Of a stretch of DNA of 64,000 bases, positions 21,502 through 32,528 are shown piece after piece. Made by a program: the position numbers and the translations under genes. Below the pieces are notes generated by a model that was not told the origin of the DNA, did no database searches, and saw only the letters and a program-made list of their open reading frames with translations. Every line of letters begins with the position of its first letter. Position 1 is the stretch's first letter. The DNA is from Areca catechu (Eukaryota > Streptophyta > Magnoliopsida > Arecales > Arecaceae), in the NCBI GenBank assembly GCA_021397845.1, contig CM038043.1, positions 130,910,013-130,974,012 of the forward strand, written 5' to 3'.

Positions 21502-23388
21502 ATGGCTCCAAAGCGTGCTACCGGGAAGCACTCTACTAGGGCTGCTCCGACTGTGGAAAGGGAAAGAAGGTCTAAAAGGCATCAAGAAGAGCCAGCTGCC
21601 ACTGTTCATAGTGATGAACTTGTGGAAGAAGCTACAAGGGATGCTCCAACTATTCCCAATCAAGTCCCTTCGATGTCCACAAGACCGATAACCTCTGGCC
21701 ATCGCATTAACTTTGAGTTTATTAAGGGGATTGGGTTAAAAAACAGTGATTTGATTGAAGATTAAGGATGGAGAAAGTTTTGCTCCCTAAATGAAAAGAC
21801 TTACCCCTCTCTTGTTAGAAGTTTTTGTGAAAATCTGAGATTGGAAACAAATCATGTTGAGTCCACTATTAAAGGGAAAAGGATTATTGTCAATGAAGAA
21901 TTTCTACATGATCTACTGGACTTACCTACAGATGGAGTGAAATTCCTAGTGATTGACAATAGAGAAAAGGCTTTAAGAACAATCTTAAACAGAGAAGATG
22001 TTAGTAGAATTGGAACAGTTTTTGCTAATACCCTGTCTCTTGAAATGAGATTGCTACATAATTTTATTTACAGAATATTTTTGCAAAGAATAGGAAGATT
22101 TGATTGGGTGAGTGAGAAAGACTTATGCCTTATGGAACACATTATGGAGAAGACTCCTGTAAATCTATCCTACATTATAATTATGCAAATGAAGGAGACA
22201 GTTAGAAAGGCCAAGTCATGCTTACCCTATGGAATGATGCTAACCCTACTGTTCAAGTCTCAAAGAGTGTGTTTGGAAGGTGAAGATGGAGTTGAACTGC
22301 ACCATACAGATGTCTACACCTCCAAATCACTAAAAAGAATGGGTTACATCCAAGTTGAAGGAGTTTGGAGGAAGAAAGGGACAAATGTCAAGGCAATAGG
22401 CAGCTCAAGCAATGAAGAAGAAGAAGAAGAAGAGGAAGAACCTGCTGGCACTGCTACAGTTGAAGCTAGAACATCTACTGTGCCTTCACCTGAGCCTGAG
22501 TCTCTTATTTCTGAGCCTGCTGCTACTTATAAGGAGGCTGATGTACCTTTTCCTGATCTTGATATGCCTACACCCGAGTTTGATTTGCCTGCAGCTGATA
22601 CTCCTTTACCATACTTCACTCCGGCAGCTATACATCCTCCAAACATTCAAAGTCAGATTGAAAATCAAATGAGAACTTTAACTGATACACTAACACGAAC
22701 AATCACTTCTCTTTTTGGTGATCTGAAGAAGTCAGTGGATAGTAGACTGAATCAGCTAGAAGAACATATTATAAATCTACAAGGAAAGGTTGAAGCAATA
22801 GAAGCTTCAAGATCTGCACCTCAAGTAGAACTTCAACCAATCCTAGACTGTATCTTTTCTAGTTCTAAAATTATATTGAAATCTGTGGATGCAACTTTGA
22901 ATGAATACAGAACTGAACTGAATGAAGCCAAATGCACATTGGGAACAATTGCAGAAACTAGACAGATGGCAGATGACTATACTAGAGGCATTGGGATTAT
23001 CAGGTCAGAGCTTGGAAGACTTAGAGGATCTACTTAAGCCTTTGTCAATGTCCAAGCTTCTGAACTTATATCAATGCAAAAGAAAATCGGTGAGATGAAA
23101 GAGGCAGTGAACAAGGTACCTACAAGCCTCAAGGATATGGAACAATAGCTTGGCGCAATCTGGATGGAGATGGTTTCTATCTGTGGCACTGTTAGATCCT
23201 TGGAGGTCACTGCTAGGACTAGACCCTTGTATGATCCTCCTCCTATTTTCACTAGGGCTCCTACTACTTCTCACCATCCTAGAGCACCTCCACCTCATGC
23301 ATCCTCTAATAGACCTCCTAGACCTGCTTCTTGGTATAGTGCTAGTACATCTATCAATGTACCTAAGGAAGAATTTGATAGTGAGTAG
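21502..23388 (+). pseudogene. Env-like third ORF of the Sirevirus-type element
   Basis: One frame from ATG 21502 to TAG 23386-23388, about 628 codons, with in-frame stops at 21763-21765, 23035-23037 and 23146-23148. The N-terminal part is basic. The middle (about 21841-22380) has a globular region including EFLHDLLDLPTDG and LPYGMMLTLLF, similar to the 'putative plant transposon protein' domain often seen in such ORFs. Then come an acidic run of nine Glu (about 22415), a Pro-rich part, and a coiled coil (about 22640-23020). I see no clear signal peptide or transmembrane helix, so calling it an envelope is by position only. Its tail resembles the fragment at 2-250. Confidence 0.75.
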
Positions 23389-24166
23389 GTCTATAGTATT
23401 TTTAGTACTTTTTGGAAACTTGTTGAAGTTTATGTAATGATTGATGTACTGAATTTTTTTGATGGAAATGCAATGAATATCTTTTGGATACTTATGTATA
23501 TTTCTTTTATCCTGTTAACACTCTCTATATTGTTTAAATAGAATTCTCTCTCTGAATTGAGAAAGTGAAATTTTCTCAAACAAATCTTGATACATTCTCA
23601 ATCTATTTAAAATCTGAGCTTAATTGTTTAACCTTTTTGATTTGATGACAAAAAGAGGGAGAACTATCACACAATAGAGTACATGAAAGAAGAAACTTAA
23701 TGAATTGGAATAGAACTGCTGAAGTTAATTAGACAGGGGGAGCTTAATGATTTTTGAATGATTTTTGCATAACCTTTCTACTAAATTGTTCAAATGAATG
23801 ATAAAGGGAGAGAAATTTAGAGAAATTTCATATTGTTTAGAGATTTTATAAAAAGGGGAGATACACATGTTTAATTTACATGTTTAATTTGCTTCAATGA
23901 TTACTATGATGCTCTCTACTTATTACATCCAACTGTCAATGCTTAATGCTGCTTGACACATACAAGCAATTATTCTCTGACACTTACAGTTTATAAAATT
24001 GGCTTTGTGCATAACCGTATAGCATATATTGATATACATATGAGAATACAGTTAATATTGCGATACATCAAATAAATGTAAATGCTTACTATGATATACA
24101 TCTACTTGTGAATAGAATAGATTCTCTTCATAACCAATATTTTGTCATCATCAAAAAGGGGAAGAT
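23389..24166 (+). other. 3' UTR with repeated polypurine tracts
   Basis: AT-rich, no ORF. Purine tracts occur at about 23648-23662 (ACAAAAAGAGGGAGAA), 23735-23743 (CAGGGGGAG), 23804-23813, 23849-23861 (AAAAAGGGGAGA) and 24152-24165 (CAAAAAGGGGAAGA). The last abuts the 3' LTR and is the likely primer; the others are the repeated tracts characteristic of Sireviruses. Confidence 0.75.
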
Positions 24167-25657
24167 TGTTGATCCCTAAAGTGATTTTGATGATAACAAA
24201 ACATTGGAGCATACATTTGGTTATCTAACAACTCTTCAAATGGTTGACAAGTTTTTGTAGGACAACTACATTGACATACTTTCTAAACCCTGCAATCTTT
24301 ATTGTTTTGTGTTGAGTTGTAAGTGATTAGGATCTTGTAAAGAAGAACCCAACAAAAAATTTCCTACTTGAGTCAAAGATAAAGGGTTACTTCTAATAGT
24401 TTTCAAGCTTCAATTTTTCTTAATTTCTTTGTAAGAAGACCTTGAGGAAGTCTTCAAAGCTTGGCTTAAGAGTTCTAGAGAATTGAATTTGATCTGGCTG
24501 AAGAACCAATCTCGAGCCGATTGGATGGAGGAACTAGCCGACTCTGGCACTGGCACAAGAAAGAAGTTCTCTGGCATACAGATCCGGCCGACTGGCACCA
24601 AAGCCCAGCCGACTCATCGAGAACATGGTTGAGAACGTTTTGAGAATCTCAGGGATCCGAGCTGACTGGATTTCAGCCTAGCCGACTCGTCTAGAGTGAA
24701 CCATTTTCTTAACTGTGGAACCTAGCCGACTGGTGTTCAACCCAACCGACTGGTGTTCAACCCAGCCAACCCGAACTCGATCCAAGCCAACTCAAAGAAT
24801 GTCCGAGCCGACTGGAATGACGGGGTCACCTCAAATGGCTAGTTCCAGTTTTTTGTTTTTGAAATCCAAAAGTGCTCCAACGGTAACCTGTCACTTCCCA
24901 ACGGTCTACAACATTCAAAATCAAGGGAAGGCAGTTGAAGTCTTTATAAATGAAGTATGAGAACATCTTTGGAGAGACTAATGAGTTAATGAACAGTTAT
25001 TGAATATTTATTGAAGTTAGAGGAGAGAGCACTTGAGCTTTGAAGTCAGTCTTCAAGCCTTCATCAACTCTTATTAGAAGCTTGAAGCATCTTTTAAGGA
25101 AAGCAAGGAAGCCATTGAAGTGCATTGAAGAGCATTCAATTGAGCTTCACTCGAGCTGCATCGGCAACCACCCGACAACTGAGTTTGTCAATTTTTATTG
25201 CTTTTTTATTCTACTCTTAGAATATTTGGATTATTGGTGAGCCCAGTTATAAAAACCAAATAGGTTTCTTTGGTGAGCCTTTTCAAAACCAAAGTGTAGA
25301 GGTTCTAGGTGAGCCTGTGAAAACCTAGAGTGGGTTTCTTTGGTGAGCCTGGTTTAAAAATCAAAGTGTAGAGGTTGGGATTGTGAGCCTGTAAAACAAT
25401 CCGACTGTACTCCGATTTGGGGGATATAGTTAAAATCCTGAGTGGTGAACTTGGGTAGTAGACGTAGGAGCTGGGTTGCTCCGAACCACTATAAATTTGC
25501 CTTGTTTGTGTTGTGCTTGATTTACTTTTCAGCTTCCACACTTATCTCTAATTAACATAGCACTCAACCACTAAAAGGAATTACTTGTGCACATAATTGC
25601 AAGAAATTTTGTAATTCCCAATTCACCCCCCTCTTGGGAAAAGCCACCTAGGCAACA
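24167..25657 (+). repeat. 3' LTR of the Sirevirus-type element
   Basis: 1,491 bp, starting TGTTGATCCCTAAAG and ending CACCTAGGCAACA. Relative to the 5' LTR it carries a 33-bp extra segment at about 24259-24291 and a 20-bp tandem duplication of GTGTTCAACCCARCCGACTG at about 24733-24772. The TATA box is at 24945-24951. Confidence 0.92.
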
Positions 25658-25964
25658 CATTGAACCAACAACTGTGAGCTACCTTGACTTAAGACAGGTG
25701 TTGATGCAGTGAGATCAAATGGATTTTGGTATGATTTCAGGTCTAAATAAAAAACTAAAGATGAATATAACCTGGACTCACACAATCAGTGAGATTTAGG
25801 TGTGATCTAAGACTGATTTGATATGATCCAATGCCCATAATAATTCTAGGAGTTTTACAAGGTGTCTAACACCTAGCCTTACACTGATTTAGCCTATTTC
25901 TCCTGTATAAAAAGATGACCCTAAGAATGAACCAAAGTAGTGAGAGCCATTAAAAAATTATATT

Positions 25965-25992
25965 TTCTTTTCTTTTCTTTTCTTTTCTTTTG
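25965..25992 (+). repeat. (TTTTC)n microsatellite
   Basis: About five to six uninterrupted TTTTC/TTTCT units. Confidence 0.85.
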
Positions 25993-26744
25993 TAAAGGGT
26001 TCAAGATGGTAGGAAGAAAGATTATATCAACTTAACCCATGTAGCTAGGCTCCTCCATCTTGAGGAGGGGATAAAGTTTTTTTTACAACAAATTTATTTT
26101 TTTCTTTTCCATCTTTTATATTTATTTTATGCAATATGAATAAAATTTTTTATTCCCTTTATTTATGCTTGTATTATATTTTCTTGAATAAATTTAACTT
26201 TTAACAATTTATTCTCTCAAAGAGACGTGTCGTGATCCTAATAAGATATGGTTTATAAAAATTATCTTAAAGTTAACTTTTTTTATTTTATATAGATTTG
26301 AGATAATCTATGCTCATAAAGGAACAAGTCATGATCCTGGAGATACAATTTATACTCAGATAGAGATAGGTTACACTAAAAATAAATTAATCATAAGCCT
26401 TTGCATGAATGAATACCAAGATCTATTAACAAGAAGAATGGATTCCTAATCCCTCATATGTAGTTTAATTATGGTTTAAATTAATTTATTTTGCATGATT
26501 GGTTTTTAAAAATTTATAAATGAACTATTCTAACTTTCTTTCTTTATCTTCTTCATGAAATAATTGCTCTTGATCTTTAAGGATATGATCTCTACTCACC
26601 CTAACTATACTAGCAAGTTAGGTTTTTATTTTTGATCACCCTATAACAAGCGATCATACTTCAATTTTGAGATCATGAAATTTTGATACCTTAAAAAAAT
26701 ATTATCAATATTTTTTAAAAAAATATTTTTTTTTATTTTGATAA

Positions 26745-26957
26745 AGTGGTTAAGTAGAGAGCACAAGTAATTCCTAAACTTCTAAACAAACTCAGAAAGT
26801 CAAGATTTTAACCAAAGTGATCAAGTAGAGAGTACAGGTAATGTCCAAACTTTTTATCAAGCTTAAAAAGCTAAAATTTTGATTAAAGTGATCCAGTAGA
26901 GGGTGCAGATAATGCCTAAACTTTTGATCATGCTCAAGAAGTCAAAATATTGACTAT
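26745..26957 (+). repeat. 71-bp tandem repeat, three copies
   Basis: Units at 26745-26815, 26816-26886 and 26887-26957, each exactly 71 bp, beginning AGTGRTYMAGTAGAGRG and carrying TAATNCCTAAACTT in the middle. Copies are roughly 75-80% alike, so the array is old. Confidence 0.85.
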
Positions 26958-27323
26958 ATGGTCAGGTAGCCTATATATTTTCAAAACTAATCAAAAAAGA
27001 ACTTCTACAATTCATGAAGCCTAAGATTCATACAGCTTATCTATTCTCCATAACTAATCAAAAGAATATAGATAAATTTCAGATTGATATGTTAAAGCTC
27101 AGAGAATATATATTCTTCAAACATAGAAATAGTAGAGAGAGCAGACAAAAAGAGTGAAAAACTTATTTTCATTAATCTTTGAGAAAGTTTCTTATAAATT
27201 ACATCAGTGAAAGAAAAATATATATTATTTTTTGTTTTCCTTTTAATCTTGAAGCTTTTGAAGGCTTGGTAGCTAAGTGATTGAGACCTTCATCCTTCTT
27301 GCTGCTCGAAGCCTTTGCATACT

Positions 27324-27763
27324 TTAAGGGCGATCATCTTCATATAGAGGGCCAAAGGTTACTATCTCTAGTCCAACATCCAAAGCAACACTAGTGATGT
27401 TTATAAAAGTGTACGGATCTCCCCCTAATACTTCATCTATCAGAGATTGAGCATTCTGATCTATTAAGGTGACAAAGTTGAAGTCTATATTTGGGAAGAA
27501 GTCCTTTGCCTTTCAGATACATCTATTAAAACCAAGTTCAAAGGCAAAGAAAAAAATGGTAGTGTTCTCGATGATTGCCTGATATCTTTTTGCATAAGCT
27601 CCTAGTACTTCAGGTGCCATCTTCATTGCTTCATAGATGGTCATCTTCCTCTCGACCTGTATCTCAATTGAAGACCTTGAAGGACCACCACTACTTTAGA
27701 TGGACTTTCTATTAGACCTATTATTCCCAAAGGATTGCTGACCTCTTTTTCCAAATTCTCAGG
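27324..27763 (-). pseudogene. Decayed antisense coding fragment, possible C-terminal part of a Tat antisense ORF
   Basis: Reading the minus strand from about 27763 to TAA at 27324-27326 gives one frame of some 145 codons with two internal stops. It reads as a real protein: a basic, Ser-rich N-terminal part, then MTIYEAMKMAPEVLGAYAKR, FELGFN, DFFPNIDFNFVTLIDQNAQS and LGGDPYTFINITSVALDVG. I do not recognise a catalytic domain. The pattern (GF, then a Phe-Pro-x-hydrophobic-Asp block) resembles the C-terminal region of coiled-coil proteins encoded antisense in Tat-type gypsy elements, and the coiled-coil piece at 28364-28564 lies upstream on the same strand. A decayed host gene is the alternative. 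Confidence 0.5.
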
Positions 27764-28363
27764 AGGAATGCTAAACTATTCCCTAGGCACAAGCAGCACA
27801 TTAACTATGTTATCTATGATGACAGTCACCAAGTTACCACAAACTTACAAGTGATCCCATATGGCTGCATACACTTAAGATATTAAAGAAATGGGAGAAA
27901 AGAAAATATTGATTTAGAAATGGAGATTTCATTGCTTTAAGTATTTCTACAAAGTAAAGTATTTCAAACTCCTAGTGGGAGGGATAAAAGTTGAAAAAAA
28001 TTAAAACAAAATATAAAAAGATAGGCCTTCATACTTTTGCTGCTTGATCTGATGGAGCTTCAGGTTGAGTCTCCATAGGTGCTTCCATATTAGATGGTGT
28101 CTCAATAGTGGGTGCAACTTTTGGAGTGGTTGATGGAGGGGTTTCAGTAGGTGCATCGACATACTCTTACACTTTCGTTACCTTCTCTTCTTCCGTCAAG
28201 TTAGCAATGCTCGAGATAAGGAGATCTACATTAAAATACAAAAAGAGTTCCTTCACCTTGTTCTTGTAGCCCTTAAATCTTTCATGGAAGGGCTAACCGA
28301 TCCCTCAACCACATCATCCAGAAAGTCTTTAGATCATTTATACTTTTCCACCTTCTTCCCTTC
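27764..28363. other. Degraded interval between the two antisense fragments
   Basis: Minus-strand coding traces remain, such as KVKELFLYFNVDLLISSIAN around 28200-28270, but frames change repeatedly. Probably part of the same dead antisense ORF. Confidence 0.35.
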
Positions 28364-28564
28364 TTAAAGCTCCTTCTCCAATTTCTCCTTCTCTTCTTGG
28401 GATTTTTGAAGAGAAGCTTGACTTGTTTCAACCTCTTTGTTGGCATCAGAGAGGTAGATCTTCAGATGATTTATTTTCTGGGCCTCCACAGCATTCGCCC
28501 GTGATGTGGAACATTCACTGACATGGAGTCTTGCTGGTGGCAATGCTGGCAAAGGCCCCACCAC
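28364..28564 (-). pseudogene. Antisense coiled-coil fragment (Tat antisense-ORF-like)
   Basis: 66 codons on the minus strand: LPPARLHVSECSTSRANAVEAQ, then a Leu/Lys/Glu coiled coil (SQASLQKSQEEKEKLEKEL) ending in a stop. Beyond the stop the same frame still reads sense for some 30 codons (SKDFLDDVVEGSV), then shifts. The SECSTSRANAVEA-plus-coiled-coil layout is familiar from plant gypsy-type antisense ORF proteins. Compare AFKDEVVEAILDSF in the aORF of element A (63428-63643), which suggests this is a relative. Confidence 0.55.
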
Positions 28565-28591
28565 CTGGACACAATGGCGAAGTAAAGAGCC

Positions 28592-29111
28592 AAGGTGAGC
28601 CCTCCTATTGAGGCCAACTCCCTACCAGGGTCATGCTCATGAGGTGAGTCACCCGTCTGAGGTCAGCCCCCAGCTGGGGTCGTGCTCATGCTGTCAAGGT
28701 GAGCCCTCTTGTCGAGGTCAGCTCCCAGTCGGGGTCATGCTCATGAGGCGAGCCCCACATCTGAGGTCAGCTCCTGGCTGGGGTCGTGCTCATGCTACCA
28801 AGGCGAGCCCTCCTGCTGAGGTTAGCTCCCTACTGATGTCATGCTCATGAGGCGAGCCCCCCATCTGAGGTCAGCTCCTGACTGGGGTCATGCTCATGCT
28901 GCCAAGGCAAGCCCTCCTATCGAGGTTAGTTCCCTGCGGAGGTCATGCTCATGAGACGAGCCCCCCATCTGAGGTTAGCTCCCAGCTAGGGTCGTGCTCA
29001 TGCTACCAAGGCGAGCCCTCTTACCAAGGTAAGCTCCCTATTGGGGTCATGCTCATGAGGCGAGCCCCCCGTCTGAGATCAGCTCCCGACTAAGGTCGCA
29101 CTCATGACACC
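28592..29111 (+). repeat. 104-bp tandem repeat, five units, each of two similar halves
   Basis: Units start at 28592, 28696, 28800, 28904 and 29008, with a partial sixth at 29112; spacing is exactly 104 bp each time. Each unit is AAGGYGAGCCCTC... then TCATGCTCATGAGGCGAGCC..., two related halves of about 52 bp sharing CATGCTCATG and GAGGTYAGCTCC. GC content is well above the neighbouring DNA. Because 104 is not a multiple of three, frames such as 28608-28850 are chance. Tandem repeats of this kind arise in the 3' UTR of Tat-type gypsy elements. Confidence 0.92.
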
Positions 29112-29127
29112 GAGGTGAGCGGCCCCC

Positions 29128-29910
29128 TGATGCGGGGCTTCTTTTATCCCACGAAGGCCATAGTTCCCACCAATGGCATGAGGGGGAGGATCAACAGAGA
29201 TTCAAATCATGACAAAGAAGGACCTGGCCACCCATGACCTTCGGGAGGTGGTGCACATCCTGCAACAAATATAGGCTCTACAGCGCACCACCTACACGAC
29301 CTGCATGAGACAACCCTCCATGACACAAAAACCTGAACCTTTCCAAGAAGGGTATTCCATTAAGGCCCCAGGACCTACAACACTCCAATGATTCCCCCCA
29401 TAATGGGAATGCACCACCGTGGCTCAGGGCTCAGCAGCACAGTACCCACCCCTCCCATGGGATGTTACACCATCAGAAGGGTAAGACTAGCCGGACAGAA
29501 AGGCTACAGCGAGCAACCGAAACCCCCTCCAAAAAAGACATCTGGAAGAGGTCCCCAGACCTAGTCTGGGCCACCCTATGCATATAAAATCAGAGGGAAA
29601 GGTAAGTAAGGAGGTAAGTAAGTAAATAGAGGGAGCAAAGGGGCATGGAGCCAATCTAGTGAACCACCCAAGCTCTCTCTCATTTCTCTCAACACTTCTC
29701 TGTTCCATTTTCTCACCCTCTATGCGGAGAGTTCCCAAGCTCTCCATAATAGAGGTTCTGTTCCCCTCAATCATCCCACTGACTTGATCATCAGAGTATC
29801 CCTGCCAGAACTCCTGGCTTGGGTCTCCTTTATTACGAAAGAGAGGACCAAGCACCCTGCGGGAACCTGATGCGTTAAAGCTACAGGCCACGATGATCCA
29901 GGTGGTAACA
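29128..29910 (+). repeat. Probable 5' LTR of element A (left border uncertain)
   Basis: The right border is supported: GGTGGTAACA at 29901-29910 is followed by ATTGGCACACCAGGAAGGGG, which has the position and shape of a Tat primer-binding site. A TATA box lies at 29583-29589. The left border TGATGCGGGG at 29128 is only a candidate; the 104-bp repeats may belong to the LTR. The 3' partner is not in the window. Confidence 0.45.
29583..29589 (+). promoter_or_regulatory. TATA box of the element A LTR
   Basis: TATAAAA in GC-richer DNA, about 320 bp before the LTR end, followed by a purine-rich stretch and a CT-rich putative transcript start region. Confidence 0.55.
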
Positions 29911-29911
29911 G

Positions 29912-29931
29912 ATTGGCACACCAGGAAGGGG
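29912..29931 (+). promoter_or_regulatory. Probable primer-binding site of element A
   Basis: ATTGGCACACCAGGAAGGGG follows the LTR end. The TGG...GGGG form resembles Tat primer sites, but I cannot assign the tRNA. Confidence 0.5.
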
Positions 29932-30063
29932 GTAGGCAAAAGGACTAATTGGTTGATTTCAGGTCACCCACCATTGGAAAGGCATCCACGGAAACCCACA
30001 CTCCAATGGTGACCACATGAGCACGCGAAGTCTCCACCAGTCATGCAGGAGAACCCTCTTACC

Positions 30064-30551
30064 ATGATGACCAGTGCCCGAAGAGGGAGCTTCCCGCTCC
30101 ACCACCACCTCCTTCGATGGACCCCCAGATCACCGCACTGGCCTAGCAGGTTCATGCCCTAGCTGCGATGATGCATCAGCTTCACCAGAGGCATCGATCC
30201 CTGGAGACCCAGCAGCAACCAGGGACCCCCGCAGCTCACACCGCTGATCCATGCACCAGCTTGTAGTCCTTCAGAAAGGGGCTATTGCATACAGGCTCCC
30301 ACTCACAAGGAGCCCAACAGATGGCTAGGAAGAAGCCACAGCATGGTCTGGCCAATCAGGAGAGCTGCTCCCCAGTCTTGGAGCACGGCGTGCCCTCACA
30401 CCATGACACCAGCATGGCCAGGAACTTGGGCAAGAGTTCCTCCACTCTGACCATCCTTCACCCTCGACATTCTCTGCTGAGGGGTCCATTGACAAGGCCA
30501 TCCATCATCGAGTAGAGATGCACCTCGAGGAGCATGAATGCAAGCTGGCGG
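30064..30551 (+). pseudogene. gag: Element A Gag, N-terminal part, interrupted by element D
   Basis: Coding traces in several frames: PQITALA...QVHALAAMMHQLHQRH (from about 30120) and SAEGSIDKAIHHRVEMHLEE up to the insertion point. These resemble the Gln/His-rich, coiled-coil N-terminus of Tat Gag. At least one frameshift and two stops are present. Element D begins at 30552. The continuation (SPYDGTTDPLDHLESYK) appears only at about 39566, and the segment normally linking them is missing. Confidence 0.65.
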
Positions 30552-32515
30552 TGTTGGGAAATATATGTCCTGGAGCTAATTGTCAAGGCTGTAGATGGTT
30601 GTGCAACTCATGTATATGTATATGAATTATTGAATTGAATAAAATATTTATTCTGGTTGTTCATCACATGTCTCTTCCAAAATAAGCTCTTGTGTGATGA
30701 TGTCCTTTGAGCTATTTTTTATACGATGTAGAGAGGATGCATCATGTAGTTCATAAATACGTTCGTGACTAAAGGATACACTATTTTAGGATGATGGTGT
30801 ATCGAAAGTAGGTTGTTGATGTCATATCTGTTAGTTATCCTCTTAATCAAGTAGCATGGAGATGCTGATATGATATCAGGTGTTGTGTTTGACACTTCAC
30901 TGAGTGTGACTCTCATGCAAGATTCTCTTTTTGCCAAAGAGAAGTCTTGTATTAGAATAAGGACATGAATTATTCCTCTGACTTAAGATCACTATGGCAG
31001 CTTAAAAGCAACTCACTATGCTTAGGTGCCAGACTACCCAGATTTCTACTCTGGTGATAGAAGATTGCTGGGGACAATCAAGTACTTGTGTAGTGGTAAT
31101 AGGATCGAGATAGGATTGACCTCTCTAAATGGTTTGGATTGAATGCTTAATATGCCTTAATTGAGAAAGACCTTGGCCAGGGCATTCCTTGTAAGGAGTT
31201 ACATAGATTCTTTGTTTGAGACATATTGAGATGGATTGATTAGGGTTGGGCAGTTTAACCCTATGCCATCCGAAGCATTAGGAGGTTCAAGGAATAAGTT
31301 TAGTGGTATTCCATTTTAACAGGTTCATGTTGCTCTGCAACTTTCAACCTATCCGAATGCCAGGTGTCATTGCTAGATAGTTACTTTGACTGGCACTAGA
31401 AAAGCTCTTGTGCTACCAGTTTAGTGTTTGAACCTATGGGGTCACACATCATGGGGTTTCTTCTTGCTTTGTTGGCTTGGGAATGATTGGGAATCACTCC
31501 AGACTCATTTGACAAAGAGTTATCAAAAATCGAGCTGGCTCATTTGGATGAGTCGACTCGAGCAGTCGAGTCAACTCGACTGACGGGTTCTTGTAAAATT
31601 CGAGAACACTTCATTCATTGCTGTAAGTGTTATGGAATTGAATGATCGGCATTTCAAGGTTTTAATCCCACCAGTTGCTAAAGTCCAAAGGTCATATAAC
31701 CTACATGAATTCCAAGAGACTCCAAACCTCCCAATTAATCTCTCCTTATCTCCTCATTATGGTTTCATTATGGGACCATTTTTGAGGGCTGATAAAATGT
31801 AGCAAGAAGGTGAATGGTTCACATGGTTTTCCACTTTGGATTAAGCATGAGTCTCTTCCCAAAAAGTTTCTACAATAGAGACCTTGCTTGATCCTTGAGA
31901 GATTGTGAGATTCGATCTCCGGGATGGAGTGAGATTTGGTTTTGGGATTCTTGTGCGCTACCTTCTATTGAAGGTTTGGGATAGAGTGATTTAGGAAGGG
32001 TCCTTAGGTTTTTTGTTCCAGCACATTGGTAACCGGTCTTTAAAGAGTTAAAAAGGGAGTCCACTGCTCACCACAGTGTTTCCAGAGAGGCTAGCACCTC
32101 GAAGGAAGGAGAAGGGAATCTTGTACCCTGGTGTGAACCACCCATAGAGGCAGTACGCTTGTGCTGCTAGTAGAGCTATTGGTCCTCATTGCAGTACTGT
32201 GCTTGGCGGTGATTGTCACTTTGTACAGGCCCTCGTTCACCTAGGAGTAATACCATTCGGAGCTGCTACCATCCTTCTTTGGAGTGTTTTCATTTTGGTG
32301 GTGATCATCACCTTCCAGGTATGGCATCCATTTCTTGATTGCTTATCATTATTTTCATACATACATTATTCTATATGTGCATCAAGATCTGCATAGGGAA
32401 ATGTTAATTAGATTAACATTCTTTGATAAAATAGTTTTATCTACTTCCACTTTGCCATGCATTTAAAAAATGTTTTTAAATTGCATGCCTTTGCCCTACC
32501 CTTGGTTCCCTTACA
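30552..32515 (+). repeat. 5' LTR of element D
   Basis: It starts TGTTGGGAAATATATGTCC and ends CCCTTACA, one base before the primer site. It contains a cluster of GAGTCGACTCGAG-type palindromes at about 31550-31590, which recurs at the matching place of the 3' LTR (39262-39292). The end is set only by the primer site, because the 3' partner is truncated. Confidence 0.8.
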
Positions 32516-32516
32516 T

Positions 32517-32528
32517 TGGTATCAGAGC
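32517..32528 (+). promoter_or_regulatory. Primer-binding site, initiator-Met tRNA type (element D)
   Basis: TGGTATCAGAGC, one base after the LTR. Confidence 0.9.

Larger units (their letters stand above)
14543..25657 (+). mobile_element. Complete Sirevirus-type Ty1/copia element with an extra env-like ORF
   Basis: An 11,115-bp element: 5' LTR 14543-15978, initiator-Met primer site, gag with a long coiled-coil C-terminal region and two zinc-knuckle sites, copia-order pol, a separate large ORF after pol, a 3' UTR with several polypurine tracts, and 3' LTR 24167-25657. The flanks are CATTT (14538-14542) and CATTG (25658-25662), a target duplication with one mismatch. The extra ORF, the long coiled-coil Gag and the repeated polypurine tracts together indicate the Sirevirus (SIRE/Maximus) lineage. 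All three coding regions contain stops or frameshifts. Confidence 0.93.
25658..27323. other. AT-rich non-coding interval
   Basis: No credible ORF. It includes a TTTTC microsatellite at about 25965-25992 and a 71-bp tandem repeat (26745-26957). A TATAAAA near 25905 may be remnant LTR promoter, but I find no paired LTR. Confidence 0.5.

Noticed and set aside
22412..22672. Leucine-rich open frame on the plus strand
   Set aside because: It overlaps the env-like ORF in another frame. The Lys and Leu runs come from the GAA repeat and the Pro/Ser codons of the real frame.
28608..29093. Cys/Ser-rich frames
   Set aside because: Products of the 104-bp repeat, whose period is not a multiple of three.
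28592..29111. CRISPR-like array
   Set aside because: Units are contiguous tandem repeats with no unique spacers, in plant DNA.
29487..29939. 150-codon minus-strand frame
   Set aside because: It lies over the LTR end and primer site of element A and has no recognisable domain.
30285..30515. 76-codon frame before element D
   Set aside because: Out of frame with the Gag reading that continues into the insertion point.
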